Under the pieces are notes generated by a model. The model saw nothing but the letters and a program-made list of their open reading frames with translations, had not been told where the DNA came from and searched no databases. Shown here piece after piece: positions 33,753-43,656 of a stretch of DNA of 64,000 bases (positions within the stretch are counted from its first letter, which is position 1; the number at the start of each line of letters is the position of its first letter). The stretch covers positions 26,684 to 90,683 of the forward strand of contig OMXT01000076.1 in assembly GCA_900315125.1 (NCBI GenBank), written 5' to 3'. This stretch comes from an uncultured Eubacteriales bacterium. GTDB lineage: Bacteria; Bacillota; Clostridia; Peptostreptococcales; Anaerovoracaceae. A program made the position numbers and the translations under genes.

Positions 33753-35661
33753 TTGCCGAGTCAATTACAGAAGACCGCTGACTGCGGTCTTTCTTGCTAT
33801 TCTTATTATACTTTGTACCCTGATGATTTGCCCTGCAGTGTGTTCCCCGTCTTCCGCCGCATCCTATGCGGATTATACAACGGAGCGCTTCAATGTAGAA
33901 GCGACGGCGGATCAGGATCATGTGATCCACATGAAAGAGCAGATCACTGTGAATTTCAGCGGCAGCCCGCACCACGGCATTACCCGCTATATACCGCAGG
34001 AGTCCGGTGTCTGGGCTGTCCGCGGCGTGGAATGCAGCGAGGAATATGAGACGGAATACATATCGGATTCGGACAGCGATTACTGCATGATACGCATCGG
34101 CGATCCGGATCGGACCGTGACAGGGCAGCAGAAATATGTGATCACCTACGATATCGTTGGTTACAGGGATGATTCCGATACCGCGGACTATCTGGCTCTG
34201 GACCTGCTGCCCACGGGATGGGAGACGCCGATCGAGCGTTCCCGTCTCACACTGACCATGCCGAAGAAGATCGACTGGAGCAAGGCGACGGTCTATTCCG
34301 GCGTTTACGGAAGTACAGAAACAGACGATAAAATTCAGTGCAGCGCCAGCGGCCGTACACTGACAGTAACGGGAGAAAATCTGCCGAAGGGCTACGGCGT
34401 GACGGTAAAATCCGATCTTCCGGAGGGATACTGGGTAAATCCTGCAAACAGGGACTGGGTGCGATGGATATTTTATCTGGCGCTCCTGCTGGTACCACTC
34501 GTAACATTCCTGCTGTGGCTTTTCTTCGGCAGAGATCCGAAGATCGTACCTACGGTGGAATTTTATGCCCCGGAGGGTATGACCCCTGCCGAAGTCGGAT
34601 ATATTATCGACGGCAGTGTGGATAATGAGGATGTCTATTCACAGCTGATGTATATGGCGCAGAAGGGGTATCTCAGGATTCATGAATATAAGAAGGATCA
34701 TTTCGAGGTGATCCGCGTCAGCAGACCGGATGATACAGAAAAGGGATTCGTCTGCTATATGTTCGATTCTCTGTTCTCTGCCGGTGACACAGCCAGACTG
34801 GATGATATGCCGGAAGAATTCGGCCAGGATCTGCTGACGGTGAAAGACAAGATCAAGAGTTATTACAGCAGCGGCGGTCACCGGCTTTTCAGCCGCGGGG
34901 CCAATATATGCAGAGTCATTGGAATCATACTCATGACACTGCCCATGCTGATTGGGATCACTCTGGCTTCATACGAGAATTTCCAGGGCTATCTCGCTAT
35001 CGCGGCAGTTATCCTTGCGGTGATCCAGGCGCTGTTCATGATCGGGCTCCTCTCCACTTTTGACCGGCGGCAGAGCAGGACGAAAGCCGGGACGACGGTG
35101 CGTACGGCAGTCTTTCTTACATTGACTGTCGTGATCACAGCCATAGGATGCCTGATCATCACGGCAGAGACGGACAGCATATGGGCTGGCGCCGCAGCGC
35201 TGGCTTCCGTCTCGGTGACATTCTTCTTCGTTCTGATCATGAAAGCAATGACTGCCCGGGGAGCACAGCTCCTGGGAAAAGTCCTGGGGTTCCGGGAATT
35301 CATACGAACGGCGGAATACGACCGGCTGAAGGCTTTGTCTGATGAAGACCCGGAATACTTTTTCAATGTCATGCCCTATGCTTATGTCATGGGCATGCAG
35401 GCCCGCTGGGCCAGGAAATTTACAGATATCAGGATCCGCCAGCCCCAGTGGTATTCCGGCACGTCAGAGGGGGATCTCTGGACCGGTATGATGTATTATC
35501 ATATGATGGACAATTGCTTCCACGGCATGAGAAACAGCGTAGCAGATGCTCTTTCTTCGGATGACGGCGGTGATTTCGGCGGTTTTGATTCCGGGGGAGG
35601 ATTCTCTGGGGGCGGGTTCTCCGGCGGCGGTTTCGGCGGAGGCGGAGGCGGCGCCTGGTGA
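33742..35661 (+). CDS. DUF2207 membrane protein with a Gly-rich tail
   Basis: 639 residues. A signal-type hydrophobic segment at 13-35 is followed by an extracellular beta-rich DUF2207 domain (TTERFNVEATADQDHVIHMK, HHGITRYIP) to about 235. One membrane helix (WIFYLALLLVPLVTFLLWLF), a cytoplasmic stretch and two or three more helices come next. The C-terminus is a repetitive GGGFSGGGF tail, typical of this family. The function is unknown; the partnership with LemA is widespread in bacteria and suggests a joint cell-envelope role. The ATG lies inside the end of lemA. Confidence 0.88.
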   Translation: MRNNCRVNYRRPLTAVFLAILIILCTLMICPAVCSPSSAASYADYTTERFNVEATADQDHVIHMKEQITVNFSGSPHHGITRYIPQESGVWAVRGVECSEEYETEYISDSDSDYCMIRIGDPDRTVTGQQKYVITYDIVGYRDDSDTADYLALDLLPTGWETPIERSRLTLTMPKKIDWSKATVYSGVYGSTETDDKIQCSASGRTLTVTGENLPKGYGVTVKSDLPEGYWVNPANRDWVRWIFYLALLLVPLVTFLLWLFFGRDPKIVPTVEFYAPEGMTPAEVGYIIDGSVDNEDVYSQLMYMAQKGYLRIHEYKKDHFEVIRVSRPDDTEKGFVCYMFDSLFSAGDTARLDDMPEEFGQDLLTVKDKIKSYYSSGGHRLFSRGANICRVIGIILMTLPMLIGITLASYENFQGYLAIAAVILAVIQALFMIGLLSTFDRRQSRTKAGTTVRTAVFLTLTVVITAIGCLIITAETDSIWAGAAALASVSVTFFFVLIMKAMTARGAQLLGKVLGFREFIRTAEYDRLKALSDEDPEYFFNVMPYAYVMGMQARWARKFTDIRIRQPQWYSGTSEGDLWTGMMYYHMMDNCFHGMRNSVADALSSDDGGDFGGFDSGGGFSGGGFSGGGFGGGGGGAW

Positions 35662-35707
35662 TATGGAACAAAGGCATGACCGATACAAAATTCACCGCTT
35701 CTATGTG

Positions 35708-35736
35708 TTGAAGAAGGAAAAAATCTATGATAAAAT
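35708..35736 (+). promoter_or_regulatory. Promoter of typA
   Basis: TTGAAG (35708-35713), 17-base spacer, TAAAAT (35731-35736) with an extended TGA before it. Confidence 0.75.
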
Positions 35737-35772
35737 TGTAAGTTGATAATACATAATAGAGAAGGGAAATAC

Positions 35773-37644
35773 ATGTCAGAAAAACAGAAAATAATAAACA
35801 TTGCAGTTATCGCCCATGTCGACGCCGGCAAGTCAACGCTGGTTGACGCATTCCTGAACCAGAGCGGCGTTTTCCGCGAGAACGAGGAGATCGTGGACTG
35901 TGTCATGGACAGCGACGACATAGAGAGGGAGCGGGGTATCACGATCTACTCCAAGAACTGCTCTATCATGCATGGCGATACCAAGATCAATATCGTAGAT
36001 ACACCGGGACACGCGGACTTTTCTTCGGAAGTTGAGCGGATCATGAAGACGGTGGACACGGTCATCCTGCTGGTGGATTCCAGCGAGGGACCCATGCCTC
36101 AGACCAGATTCGTGCTCAGCAAGTCCCTGGAGCAGGGACTGGATCCGATCCTTCTTATTAATAAGATCGATAAGAAGGACGCCAGGATCGATGAGGTAGT
36201 TGACGAAGTTTACGAGCTCTTCATGGATCTGGATGCCAGCGATGAACAGCTGGATTTCCCGATCCTGTACGGCATCGCCCGCCAGGGGATCGCTGTCCGG
36301 GATCCGGAGGAAGTAAAAGGTATCCAGGTCGGGGAAGGAGATTCCAAGATGAAGCACACGCCCAGAGGACTGGGTGGACTGGATATCACTCTGCTGTTCG
36401 ATACGATCGTAGAGCACTGCCAGCCCTATCCGGATCTCCGGGATGAGCCGCTTCAGTTCCAGGTCTGCACGCTGGCCTATGATGATTACATTGGCAGGCT
36501 GGGGATCGGCCGTGTGACGAAGGGCGTCATCCGGGAGGGGCAGACCGTAGGCGTCGCCAGAGAGGACGGCACCATTGACCGGAGAAAGATCAATCAGGTC
36601 TTTGTTTACAGAGGGCTGAAACGGGTCGCTGTTCCCCAGGCGGAATGCGGCGATATCGTCGTTGTTTCCGGCATATCGGACATTACCATAGGAGAGACCA
36701 TCTGTGATCCGGAGCATCCGGATCCCATGGAGATGATCCATATAGAAGAACCTACCCTTTCCATGAACTTCATGGTCAATACGTCGCCCTTCGCAGGCAA
36801 GGTAGGGAAATATGTCACTTCCCGGCATATCCGCGAGCGTCTTGCCAAGGAGCTGGAGGTCAATGTAGGACTGAAGGTAGAGGAAACGGATTCTACCGAC
36901 TGCTTCAAGGTTTCGGGACGGGGGGAGCTGCATCTTTCCATTCTCATAGAAAATATGAGGAGAGAGGGTTACGAGCTTGCCGTATCCAAGCCGGAGGTCA
37001 TCATTAAGAGAGATGAGCAGGGCCGCAAGCTGGAACCGGTAGAAGAAGTGGTGATCACCGTACCGGACCAGTATTCCGGCAGCGTCATTTCCGCACTGAA
37101 CCAGAGAAAGGGTATCATGGTCCAGATGAACGGAGAAAATGGATACTCCCGTCTGGAATATCATGTCCCGACCCGGGGACTGCTGGGATACCGGTCACAG
37201 TTTATCAACGAGACAAGAGGTGAAGGCAACATGGAACGGCGGTTCTTTGATTTTGAACCGTGGAAAGGGGAGATCCCGGGACGTTCCAACGGCGTAGCCA
37301 TAGCAATAGAGGAAGGGACATGCACGCCTTACGCGCTGTTCAACATCGGCGAACGGGTTCAGATGTTCGTCAGCCCGGGCACCCATGTGTATGAGGGAAT
37401 GATCGTCGGGATGAATTCCCGCAGCGACGACATGGAGGTCAACCCCTGCAAGGCCAAGAAGGTGAGCAACATGCGGGCTGCCGGATCGGACGAGAAGATC
37501 CTGCTGTCGCCCCCCAGAGTGTTCTCCCTGGAAGAGGCGCTGGAGTTTATCGAGGAGGACGAGCTCGTAGAGGTAACGCCGGATGACATCCGTCTCCGCA
37601 AGAAGCTGCTTCATGAACTGGAGCGCCGGAGAGCGGGGAGATAA
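35773..37644 (+). CDS. typA: Ribosome-associated GTPase TypA/BipA
   Basis: 623 residues. GTPase motifs [27 protein letters not shown] and NKIDKKDAR are complete; the switch region carries [13 protein letters not shown]. Domain II, the EF-G III/V-like domains and the BipA-specific C-terminal domain ([19 protein letters not shown]) follow. It assists 50S assembly and stress or cold adaptation in studied bacteria. The ATG at 35773 follows AGAAGGGAA; an in-frame upstream start lacks such a site. The MscS-type channel gene begins 9 bases after the stop and is probably in the same transcript. Confidence 0.96.
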   Translation: MSEKQKIINIAVIAHVDAGKSTLVDAFLNQSGVFRENEEIVDCVMDSDDIERERGITIYSKNCSIMHGDTKINIVDTPGHADFSSEVERIMKTVDTVILLVDSSEGPMPQTRFVLSKSLEQGLDPILLINKIDKKDARIDEVVDEVYELFMDLDASDEQLDFPILYGIARQGIAVRDPEEVKGIQVGEGDSKMKHTPRGLGGLDITLLFDTIVEHCQPYPDLRDEPLQFQVCTLAYDDYIGRLGIGRVTKGVIREGQTVGVAREDGTIDRRKINQVFVYRGLKRVAVPQAECGDIVVVSGISDITIGETICDPEHPDPMEMIHIEEPTLSMNFMVNTSPFAGKVGKYVTSRHIRERLAKELEVNVGLKVEETDSTDCFKVSGRGELHLSILIENMRREGYELAVSKPEVIIKRDEQGRKLEPVEEVVITVPDQYSGSVISALNQRKGIMVQMNGENGYSRLEYHVPTRGLLGYRSQFINETRGEGNMERRFFDFEPWKGEIPGRSNGVAIAIEEGTCTPYALFNIGERVQMFVSPGTHVYEGMIVGMNSRSDDMEVNPCKAKKVSNMRAAGSDEKILLSPPRVFSLEEALEFIEEDELVEVTPDDIRLRKKLLHELERRRAGR

Positions 37645-37653
37645 GGAGGGGCG

Positions 37654-38478
37654 ATGCAGATCAACCTTTCTTTTATCAATGAGAGAGTCATTGAGGCGAT
37701 CCTGAAGCATGTCCCCGGAGCGCTGCTCGTGCTCCTTGCTGGCTGGATCATCATCCAGATCATCGTCCGGATCGAACGGAAGATCCTGGAGAAGTCGGTG
37801 CTGGATCCGGCGGTGCATGTACTGCTCCTGCGGGTGACCAGGATCGGTCTGTGGATCCTGCTGGTCATCGTCATCCTGTCCGTACTCGGCGTTCCAACCG
37901 CGCCCCTTATTACAGCCCTTGCCGCAGGCGGGGCGGCGGTAGCCCTGGCTGTGCGGGACAGCCTGAGCAACGTGGCAGGAGGTTTCATACTGCTGGTAAA
38001 CCACCCCTTTGCTGCGGGAGATGAAATAGAAGTCGGCGGAATGACCGGTGTTGTAGACCACATAGATCTGATGACAACCCATCTGCACAGTTATGACAAC
38101 CGGAATATCATCATACCGAATTCCACAGTCATGAATAGCGTCGTAGTCAATGCTTCGGCTAATGACCTACGGCGTGTCGGAGCACAGTTCGGCATCAGCT
38201 ATGACGCGGACATACGTCAGGCGAAAGAAGTGATCCGAAGTGTGATCCGGGACGATCCTGATATGAGGATGGAGCCGGAGCCGATGATCATACTGAAGGA
38301 GCTGGGTGACAGCGCCCTGGTCCTGGACGTGGGCGTCTGGTGCAGTACGGATGTCCGTTACAATGTCCAGAGCCGGCTCATGGAACAGGTCAAACGAGCC
38401 TTTGACAGGGAAGGAATCGAAATACCGTATCCGCATATGGATATCAATGTTAGGGATTCCGGAACTCTGAGGAAATAA
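37654..38478 (+). CDS. Small-conductance mechanosensitive channel (MscS family)
   Basis: 274 residues. Three hydrophobic helices occupy residues 20-105. The pore helix is the Gly/Ala-rich ITALAAGGAAVALAVRDSLSNVAGG. The cytoplasmic beta domain begins PFAAGDEIEVGGMTGVV and contains NIIIPNSTVMNSVV, both typical of MscS. It should release solutes after osmotic downshock. It starts 9 bases after typA with GGAGGGG in front, so it is likely cotranscribed. A further osmotic function, potassium uptake, lies 14 kb away. Confidence 0.93.
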   Translation: MQINLSFINERVIEAILKHVPGALLVLLAGWIIIQIIVRIERKILEKSVLDPAVHVLLLRVTRIGLWILLVIVILSVLGVPTAPLITALAAGGAAVALAVRDSLSNVAGGFILLVNHPFAAGDEIEVGGMTGVVDHIDLMTTHLHSYDNRNIIIPNSTVMNSVVVNASANDLRRVGAQFGISYDADIRQAKEVIRSVIRDDPDMRMEPEPMIILKELGDSALVLDVGVWCSTDVRYNVQSRLMEQVKRAFDREGIEIPYPHMDINVRDSGTLRK

Positions 38479-38544
38479 ATATGACAGTTATATCTTAAGT
38501 AAGTACGTCTTTTTTAATTTGTTGATGAGAAGTGGAGATTAGAA

Positions 38545-41500
38545 ATGGCAGAAATTAAAAAATTCAAGAGAGTACTTGTCGCCAACCGGGGCGAAATTGC
38601 GATCCGGATCTTCCGCGCATGCAATGAGCTGGGCATCCGGACTGTGGCAATTTACTCTGAAGAAGATAAGACGGCGATGTTCCGGACCAAGGCGGACGAA
38701 TCTTATCAGATCGGCAAGGGCAAATCGCCGGTAGCCGCTTATCTCGGCATCGATGAGATCATCGCGCTGGCTAAGACCAAGGGCGTTGATGCGATCCATC
38801 CGGGATACGGATTCCTGTCCGAGAACGCGGAATTTGCCAAAGCATGCGCCGATGCGGGGATCGAGTTTATCGGACCTACAGCGGAGATGATGAACAAGCT
38901 GGGGGACAAGATCCAGTCTAAACTGGTAGCGGAGGAAGTAGGCGTTCCGACGATCCCCGGCGTGGAGAAAGCCATTGAGAACGAAGAAGAAGCTGTCAAA
39001 TTTGCTGATGAGTGCGGGTATCCTGTAATTCTTAAGGCAGCTGCAGGCGGCGGCGGCCGCGGTATGAGAGTTGTCCGTGACAAGGCGGATATCGTCAATG
39101 AGTATAAGACAGCGAGAAGAGAAGCAGCTAAGGCCTTCGGCATCGACGATATCTTCATTGAGAAATATCTGGAGAACCCGAAGCATATCGAGGTCCAGGT
39201 CCTGGGCGACAAGGAAGGCAACATCGTCCACCTGTTTGAGAGAGACTGCTCCATCCAGAGACGCCATCAGAAAGTCGTAGAGTTCACTCCGGCGCTGGCG
39301 CTTACAGAAGAACAGCGTCAGGCAATCTGCAATGACGCGCTGAAGATCGCCAAGTATGTAAACTACCGCAGTGCAGGAACCGTGGAATTCCTGCTGGACA
39401 AGCACGGCAATCACTATTTTATCGAGATGAACCCCAGGATCCAGGTTGAGCACACTGTTACAGAGCTTGTTACGGGCATAGACCTGGTACAGGCTCAGCT
39501 GAAGGTTGCTATGGGATATACGCTGGATTCTCCGGAGATCGGCATTACCAGCCAGAAAGATATCACCAAGAGAGGTTACGCGATCCAGTGCCGTATTACG
39601 ACAGAAGACCCGGCCAACGGATTCGCGCCGGATACCGGCACCATAGAGTTCTACAACAGCGCTTCCGGATTCGGCATCCGTCTTGACGGAGGCAACGGAT
39701 TTACCGGCTCTGTTGTAACGCCCTATTATGACAGCCTGCTCGTTAAGGTAACCGCTTATGCCAATACCTTTGACGATACGAGACGCAAGGCCATGCGTGC
39801 TCTGCGGGAGACGACGATCAAGGGCGTTAAGACGAATATCGGCTTCCTGCTGAACGTGCTGAACCATCCGGACTTTATTGCCGGTAAATGCGATACGGGA
39901 TTCATCGCTGCCAATCCGGAGCTGCTCGACGTCAGCCCCAAGATCGACCACGAGCTGAAGGTCCTCAACTATATCGGAAACAAGGTCGTCAACGAGACGA
40001 GAGGGGAGAAGCCGAACTTCAACGTTCCGGTATTCCCACGGATTCCGAAGACGGAGATCAACGGTCTCAGCGGTACTAAGCAGCTGTTCGACAAGAATGG
40101 TCCGGAATATATTTCTCAGTGGGCTTTGTACCAGAAGCGCCTGCTGCTGACAGATACGACCATGCGTGACGCGCAGCAGTCCCTTATGGCAACGAGAGTA
40201 AGGACGATCGATATGACCAAGATCGCTCCGGCGGTTGCTCTCTACGAGAAGGATCTGTTCTCTCTGGAGATGTGGGGCGGCGCTACATTTGATACATCAT
40301 ACCGTTTCCTGAAGGAATCACCGTGGGACAGACTGGAAGAACTGAGAGAGCGCATTCCTAATGTACTGTTCCAGATGCTGCTCCGGGGAGCCAATGCGGT
40401 AGGATATAAGAACTATCCGGATAATGTCATCCGCGAGTTCGTAAAGCAGTCTGCACTGGCAGGTATCGACCTCTTCCGTGTATTTGACTCTCTGAACTGG
40501 ATCCCGGGAATGGAAGTCGCACTGGACGAGGTGCTGAACCAGGGCAAGATTGCTGAGGCGACGATCTGCTATACTGGAGACATCCTTGATTCTTCCAGAG
40601 AAAAATACAATCTGAATTACTACGTGCGCATGGCGAAGGAACTGGAAAAGAGGGGCGCTCATATCATCGGCATCAAGGACATGTCCGGTCTGCTGAAGCC
40701 TCTTGCCGCGCAGAAGCTCATATCTGCACTGAAGAACGAGGTATCAGTTCCTATCCACCTGCACACCCACGACACGACCGGCAATGCCGGCGCTACGGTG
40801 CTGATGGCTGCAGAAGCCGGCGTGGATATCGTCGACGCGGCGATCAGCAGCATGTCGGGACTGACGTCCCAGCCGTCACTGAACTCCATCGCTGCGGCGC
40901 TGAAGTACAGTGACAGAGACACGCTGATTGATGTTGACGGCATCCAGCGCATCTCCGATTACTGGGCAGACGTCAGACCGGTATACAAGAGCTTTGAATC
41001 AGATCTTAAGACATCCTCCGCAGAGATCTATAAGTACGAGATCCCCGGCGGACAGTATTCCAATCTGCAGTCTCAGGTCGAGAGCTTCGGACTGGGTCAC
41101 AGATATGAAGATGTCAAGGAAATGTACAAGAAGGTCAATATGATGCTGGGCGATATTGTTAAGGTCACACCGTCCTCCAAGGCGGTAGGCGACATGGCGA
41201 TATTCATGGTGCAGAATGACCTGACGCCGGAGAACATCCTGGAGAAGGGCAGAAATGTCGACTTCCCGGATTCCATCGTTTCGTTCTTTGAGGGAATGAT
41301 GGGACAGCCGGAGGGCGGATTCCCCGAGGATCTGCAGAAGGTCGTCCTGAAGGACAAGGAGCCGATCACCTGCCGCCCGGGCGAGTTGCTTGAGCCGGAA
41401 GACTTCGATTACATCAAACAGGGCCTGGTCAAGTACTTCGGTCTGGAGGGAACGCCTCAGGAGGTGATCTCCTATGCCATGTATCCGAAGGTCTATGAGG

Positions 41501-41988
41501 ATTACCTGAACAGCATCAAGAAGGACGGAGATTTCAGCCTCATGGGATCCGACGTATTCTTCTACGGCCTGAGAGAAGGAGAAACCAGCGGCGTCAAGAT
41601 CGATGAAGGACAGGAACTTGTCATCCGTCTGGATGAGATCCGCGATGTGGATAAGGACGGATACAGAGACCTGGTATTCGAAGTCAACGGAAACCGCAGA
41701 GTCGTACGCATCAAGGACAATACAGTGGTTGCCGCTGTTTCCGGATCCTCTTCCCGGTTCGCTGATGAAGAAAATCCGATGGAGATCGGAGCAAATATCC
41801 CTGGAAACATCGTTAAGGTTCTCGTTCAGGAAGGCGACGAAGTCAAGGATCAGCAGCCCATCGCTGTTATCGAAGCCATGAAAATGGAGTCCAACATCAT
41901 TGCGAAAGCCAGCGGTACGGTGGAAAAGATATTCGTAAAGAAAGGCCAGCAGGTCAAGTCTGGAGAACTGATTGCACTCCTTAAATAA
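38545..41988 (+). CDS. pyc: Pyruvate carboxylase
   Basis: A 1147-residue biotin enzyme with all domains on one chain. Residues 1-455 are biotin carboxylase (NRGEIAIRIFRACNELGI, AAAGGGGRGMRVV, EMNPRIQVEHTVTE). Residues 530-1000 are the carboxyltransferase (LLTDTTMRDAQQSLMATR, HLHTHDTTGN). The biotinyl domain ends the protein with EAMKMES, whose central Lys carries biotin. It makes oxaloacetate from pyruvate and bicarbonate for anaplerosis and for aspartate-family amino acids. The ATG follows GTGGAG by 9 bases. I see no clear -35/-10 in the 66-base gap after mscS. Confidence 0.98.
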   Translation: MAEIKKFKRVLVANRGEIAIRIFRACNELGIRTVAIYSEEDKTAMFRTKADESYQIGKGKSPVAAYLGIDEIIALAKTKGVDAIHPGYGFLSENAEFAKACADAGIEFIGPTAEMMNKLGDKIQSKLVAEEVGVPTIPGVEKAIENEEEAVKFADECGYPVILKAAAGGGGRGMRVVRDKADIVNEYKTARREAAKAFGIDDIFIEKYLENPKHIEVQVLGDKEGNIVHLFERDCSIQRRHQKVVEFTPALALTEEQRQAICNDALKIAKYVNYRSAGTVEFLLDKHGNHYFIEMNPRIQVEHTVTELVTGIDLVQAQLKVAMGYTLDSPEIGITSQKDITKRGYAIQCRITTEDPANGFAPDTGTIEFYNSASGFGIRLDGGNGFTGSVVTPYYDSLLVKVTAYANTFDDTRRKAMRALRETTIKGVKTNIGFLLNVLNHPDFIAGKCDTGFIAANPELLDVSPKIDHELKVLNYIGNKVVNETRGEKPNFNVPVFPRIPKTEINGLSGTKQLFDKNGPEYISQWALYQKRLLLTDTTMRDAQQSLMATRVRTIDMTKIAPAVALYEKDLFSLEMWGGATFDTSYRFLKESPWDRLEELRERIPNVLFQMLLRGANAVGYKNYPDNVIREFVKQSALAGIDLFRVFDSLNWIPGMEVALDEVLNQGKIAEATICYTGDILDSSREKYNLNYYVRMAKELEKRGAHIIGIKDMSGLLKPLAAQKLISALKNEVSVPIHLHTHDTTGNAGATVLMAAEAGVDIVDAAISSMSGLTSQPSLNSIAAALKYSDRDTLIDVDGIQRISDYWADVRPVYKSFESDLKTSSAEIYKYEIPGGQYSNLQSQVESFGLGHRYEDVKEMYKKVNMMLGDIVKVTPSSKAVGDMAIFMVQNDLTPENILEKGRNVDFPDSIVSFFEGMMGQPEGGFPEDLQKVVLKDKEPITCRPGELLEPEDFDYIKQGLVKYFGLEGTPQEVISYAMYPKVYEDYLNSIKKDGDFSLMGSDVFFYGLREGETSGVKIDEGQELVIRLDEIRDVDKDGYRDLVFEVNGNRRVVRIKDNTVVAAVSGSSSRFADEENPMEIGANIPGNIVKVLVQEGDEVKDQQPIAVIEAMKMESNIIAKASGTVEKIFVKKGQQVKSGELIALLK

Positions 41989-42022
41989 TAAGCAGGCAAA
42001 GATCAAATAATGCAGATTAAAC

Positions 42023-42060
42023 GATGCTCCCGTGTCAGACAATGATGCGGGAGCATCTTT
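42023..42060 (+). terminator. Terminator after pyc
   Basis: GATGCTCCCG pairs perfectly with CGGGAGCATC, followed by TTTA. Confidence 0.8.
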
Positions 42061-42099
42061 ACGCGTGCCCCCTGTGCATCTGATGATTTTGGGAGCACG

Positions 42100-42144
42100 A
42101 AAAAAGAGGCGTCTCAGAAAGTGTTAGAACCTTCTGGGACAGCC
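42100..42144 (-). terminator. Terminator for the small membrane protein gene
   Basis: On the minus strand, GGCTGTCCCAGAA pairs with TTCTGAGACGCC and is followed by a six-base T tract. The stem core resembles that of the fumC terminator. Confidence 0.8.
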
Positions 42145-42160
42145 CCTGTATGGAACATGG

Positions 42161-42385
42161 TCACTCCCGGCCGCCGATATTGTGGTTGCGTTTGATCTTG
42201 TCGATATCATCAGAAAGATAAATCACATTATCTTCCTTGCGCAGATCATCATCCTTGCGTTTCCGGCTGTCTTTCTCAGCACCATCCGATCCGTCTTCCA
42301 GATCCTTTCCGCTGCTGGTGGAAACCATATAGTATATGAATATCCCAACAATAAAAATCAATCCTAATATTACTAATGGCATTAG
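42161..42385 (-). CDS. Small membrane protein of unknown function
   Basis: 74 residues. One N-terminal membrane helix (MPLVILGLIFIVGIFIYYMV) is followed by a highly charged, Asp/Lys-rich cytoplasmic tail. No family is recognised. The ATG at 42385 follows AAAGGTGG by 8 bases; a GTG three codons upstream is in frame but closer to that site. The ribosome binding site and dedicated terminator support a real gene. It is convergent with pyc and divergent from the aquaporin gene. Confidence 0.65.
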   Translation of the reverse strand, partial: LMPLVILGLIFIVGIFIYYMVSTSSGKDLEDGSDGAEKDSRKRKDDDLRKEDNVIYLSDDIDKIKRNHNIGGRE

Positions 42386-42535
42386 AGACACCACCTTTCA
42401 TGTTATATAATACGCAAAAACGGATAACCGTCTGCTTAATTCATATTTTACCACAAACAGACAGTTTCAAAAACTGGTTTTCTCAGGATGAACATAAAAT
42501 TCCAGGAGCTTTTGGCGGCGGCAGTCCGTCAATTG

Positions 42536-42544
42536 TGTTACAAT
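42536..42544 (+). promoter_or_regulatory. Extended -10 promoter for the aquaporin gene
   Basis: TGTTACAAT (TGn plus TACAAT at 42539-42544), 28 bases before the start codon. No good -35 is seen. Confidence 0.4.
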
Positions 42545-42572
42545 GACTATATATTACGCAAAGGGGGACTTT

Positions 42573-43301
42573 ATGAACATAAAAAAATACGCAGCAGAAT
42601 TTCTCGGTACATTCGTTCTTGTAACATTTGGGTGCGGGACGGCTGTCGCTGCCAACTCGATATTCATCAGCCTCGGCTCGCCGATCCCGGCTGCTTTTAC
42701 TACGCTGCTCATCGCCTTGGCCTTTGGCCTTTCCGTAACGGCTATGGCATATACGATCGGAAATATTTCCGGTTGTCACGTCAATCCGGCGGTATCGCTG
42801 GGGATGCTGCTGTGCGGCAGGATGAACGTTAAGGACTTCATCGGCTATCTGATCGGTCAGTTTGCCGGAGCAGCTGCGGGAGCAGCCTTTCTGTGGGCAG
42901 TATTCGGCAGCAATGATTCCCTTGGACAGAATGGATATGGTCAGGCTTCTGTGCTGGGGATCAGTCTGTCGGGCGCGCTGCTTTTGGAAACGGTGATGAC
43001 GTTTGTCTTTGTTCTTGTAGTACTGGCTGTCACTTCCGATGACGTTTTTCGCCCATCCTCGGGACTTGTCATCGGTCTCGCGCTGGCACTTGTGCATATG
43101 CTGGGCATACCCTTTACGGGCACGTCCGTCAATCCGGCCCGCAGCTTCGGACCCGCAGTGATGGCGGGGGGCGATGCGCTGGCACAGCTGCCGGTGTTTC
43201 TTATTGCGCCGCTTCTCGGGGGCGCACTCGCTGCGGTGGTATACCGGCTTCTCTTTACGGGGGATAGTACAAAGACAGGACCGGACGGGGAGAAACAGTG
43301 A
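42573..43301 (+). CDS. Aquaporin (MIP family, AqpZ-like)
   Basis: 242 residues with six membrane helices and the two MIP pore motifs, GCHVNPAVS and SVNPARSFGP. The Ser after NPAR, rather than the Asp of glycerol facilitators (NPARD), favours a water channel. It should permit rapid water movement across the cytoplasmic membrane. The ATG at 42573 follows AAGGGGG; an earlier in-frame ATG lacks such a site. It is not linked to glpK, which lies 35 kb away. The T-box leader of ileS follows. Confidence 0.92.
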   Translation: MNIKKYAAEFLGTFVLVTFGCGTAVAANSIFISLGSPIPAAFTTLLIALAFGLSVTAMAYTIGNISGCHVNPAVSLGMLLCGRMNVKDFIGYLIGQFAGAAAGAAFLWAVFGSNDSLGQNGYGQASVLGISLSGALLLETVMTFVFVLVVLAVTSDDVFRPSSGLVIGLALALVHMLGIPFTGTSVNPARSFGPAVMAGGDALAQLPVFLIAPLLGGALAAVVYRLLFTGDSTKTGPDGEKQ

Positions 43302-43323
43302 CGGTCAGGGCTTTGTACGGGGC

Positions 43324-43352
43324 TTGACACCGCTGGCATGAACCATTATAAT
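43324..43352 (+). promoter_or_regulatory. Promoter of the ileS T-box transcript
   Basis: TTGACA (43324-43329), 17-base spacer, TATAAT (43347-43352): a full consensus sigma-A promoter. Confidence 0.93.
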
Positions 43353-43358
43353 AGGTAA

Positions 43359-43604
43359 ATGTTCAAGTCTGAACAAGGATACAACTGAATCCACGGACAG
43401 CGACGGAACCAGTAGTCCTGCGTAATATCCTTACAGCGAGGGTGCAGATGGTGAGAGGCACCTGGTGAAACAGAGTATGAATATCACTCCCGAGTCCGAC
43501 ACTTTAATGAGAGGCCCCTTGAACACGAGGGAAGCAACTAGGGTGGTACCGCGGTTATAGAATGATCGTCCCTAATCGGCAAGTGCCGGTCAGGGACTTT
43601 TTTT
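43359..43604 (+). promoter_or_regulatory. T-box leader responding to tRNA-Ile
   Basis: The conserved T-box sequence AGGGTGGTACCGCGG lies at 43540-43554. Stem I carries the AGTA-type motif near 43411, and the specifier loop reads GAAT-ATC-ACTCCC, placing an Ile codon ATC at 43483-43485. Uncharged tRNA-Ile should stabilise the antiterminator and allow ileS transcription. Confidence 0.95.
43568..43604 (+). terminator. T-box terminator of ileS
   Basis: GTCCCT-AATCGGC pairs with GCCGGT-CAGGGAC and is followed by seven T. It is the alternative structure to the T-box antiterminator. Confidence 0.9.
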
Positions 43605-43656
43605 ATAAGGCAGGGCCGGACAGTATCAGTCACGAAAGGACAGGTAAAGCAGACAG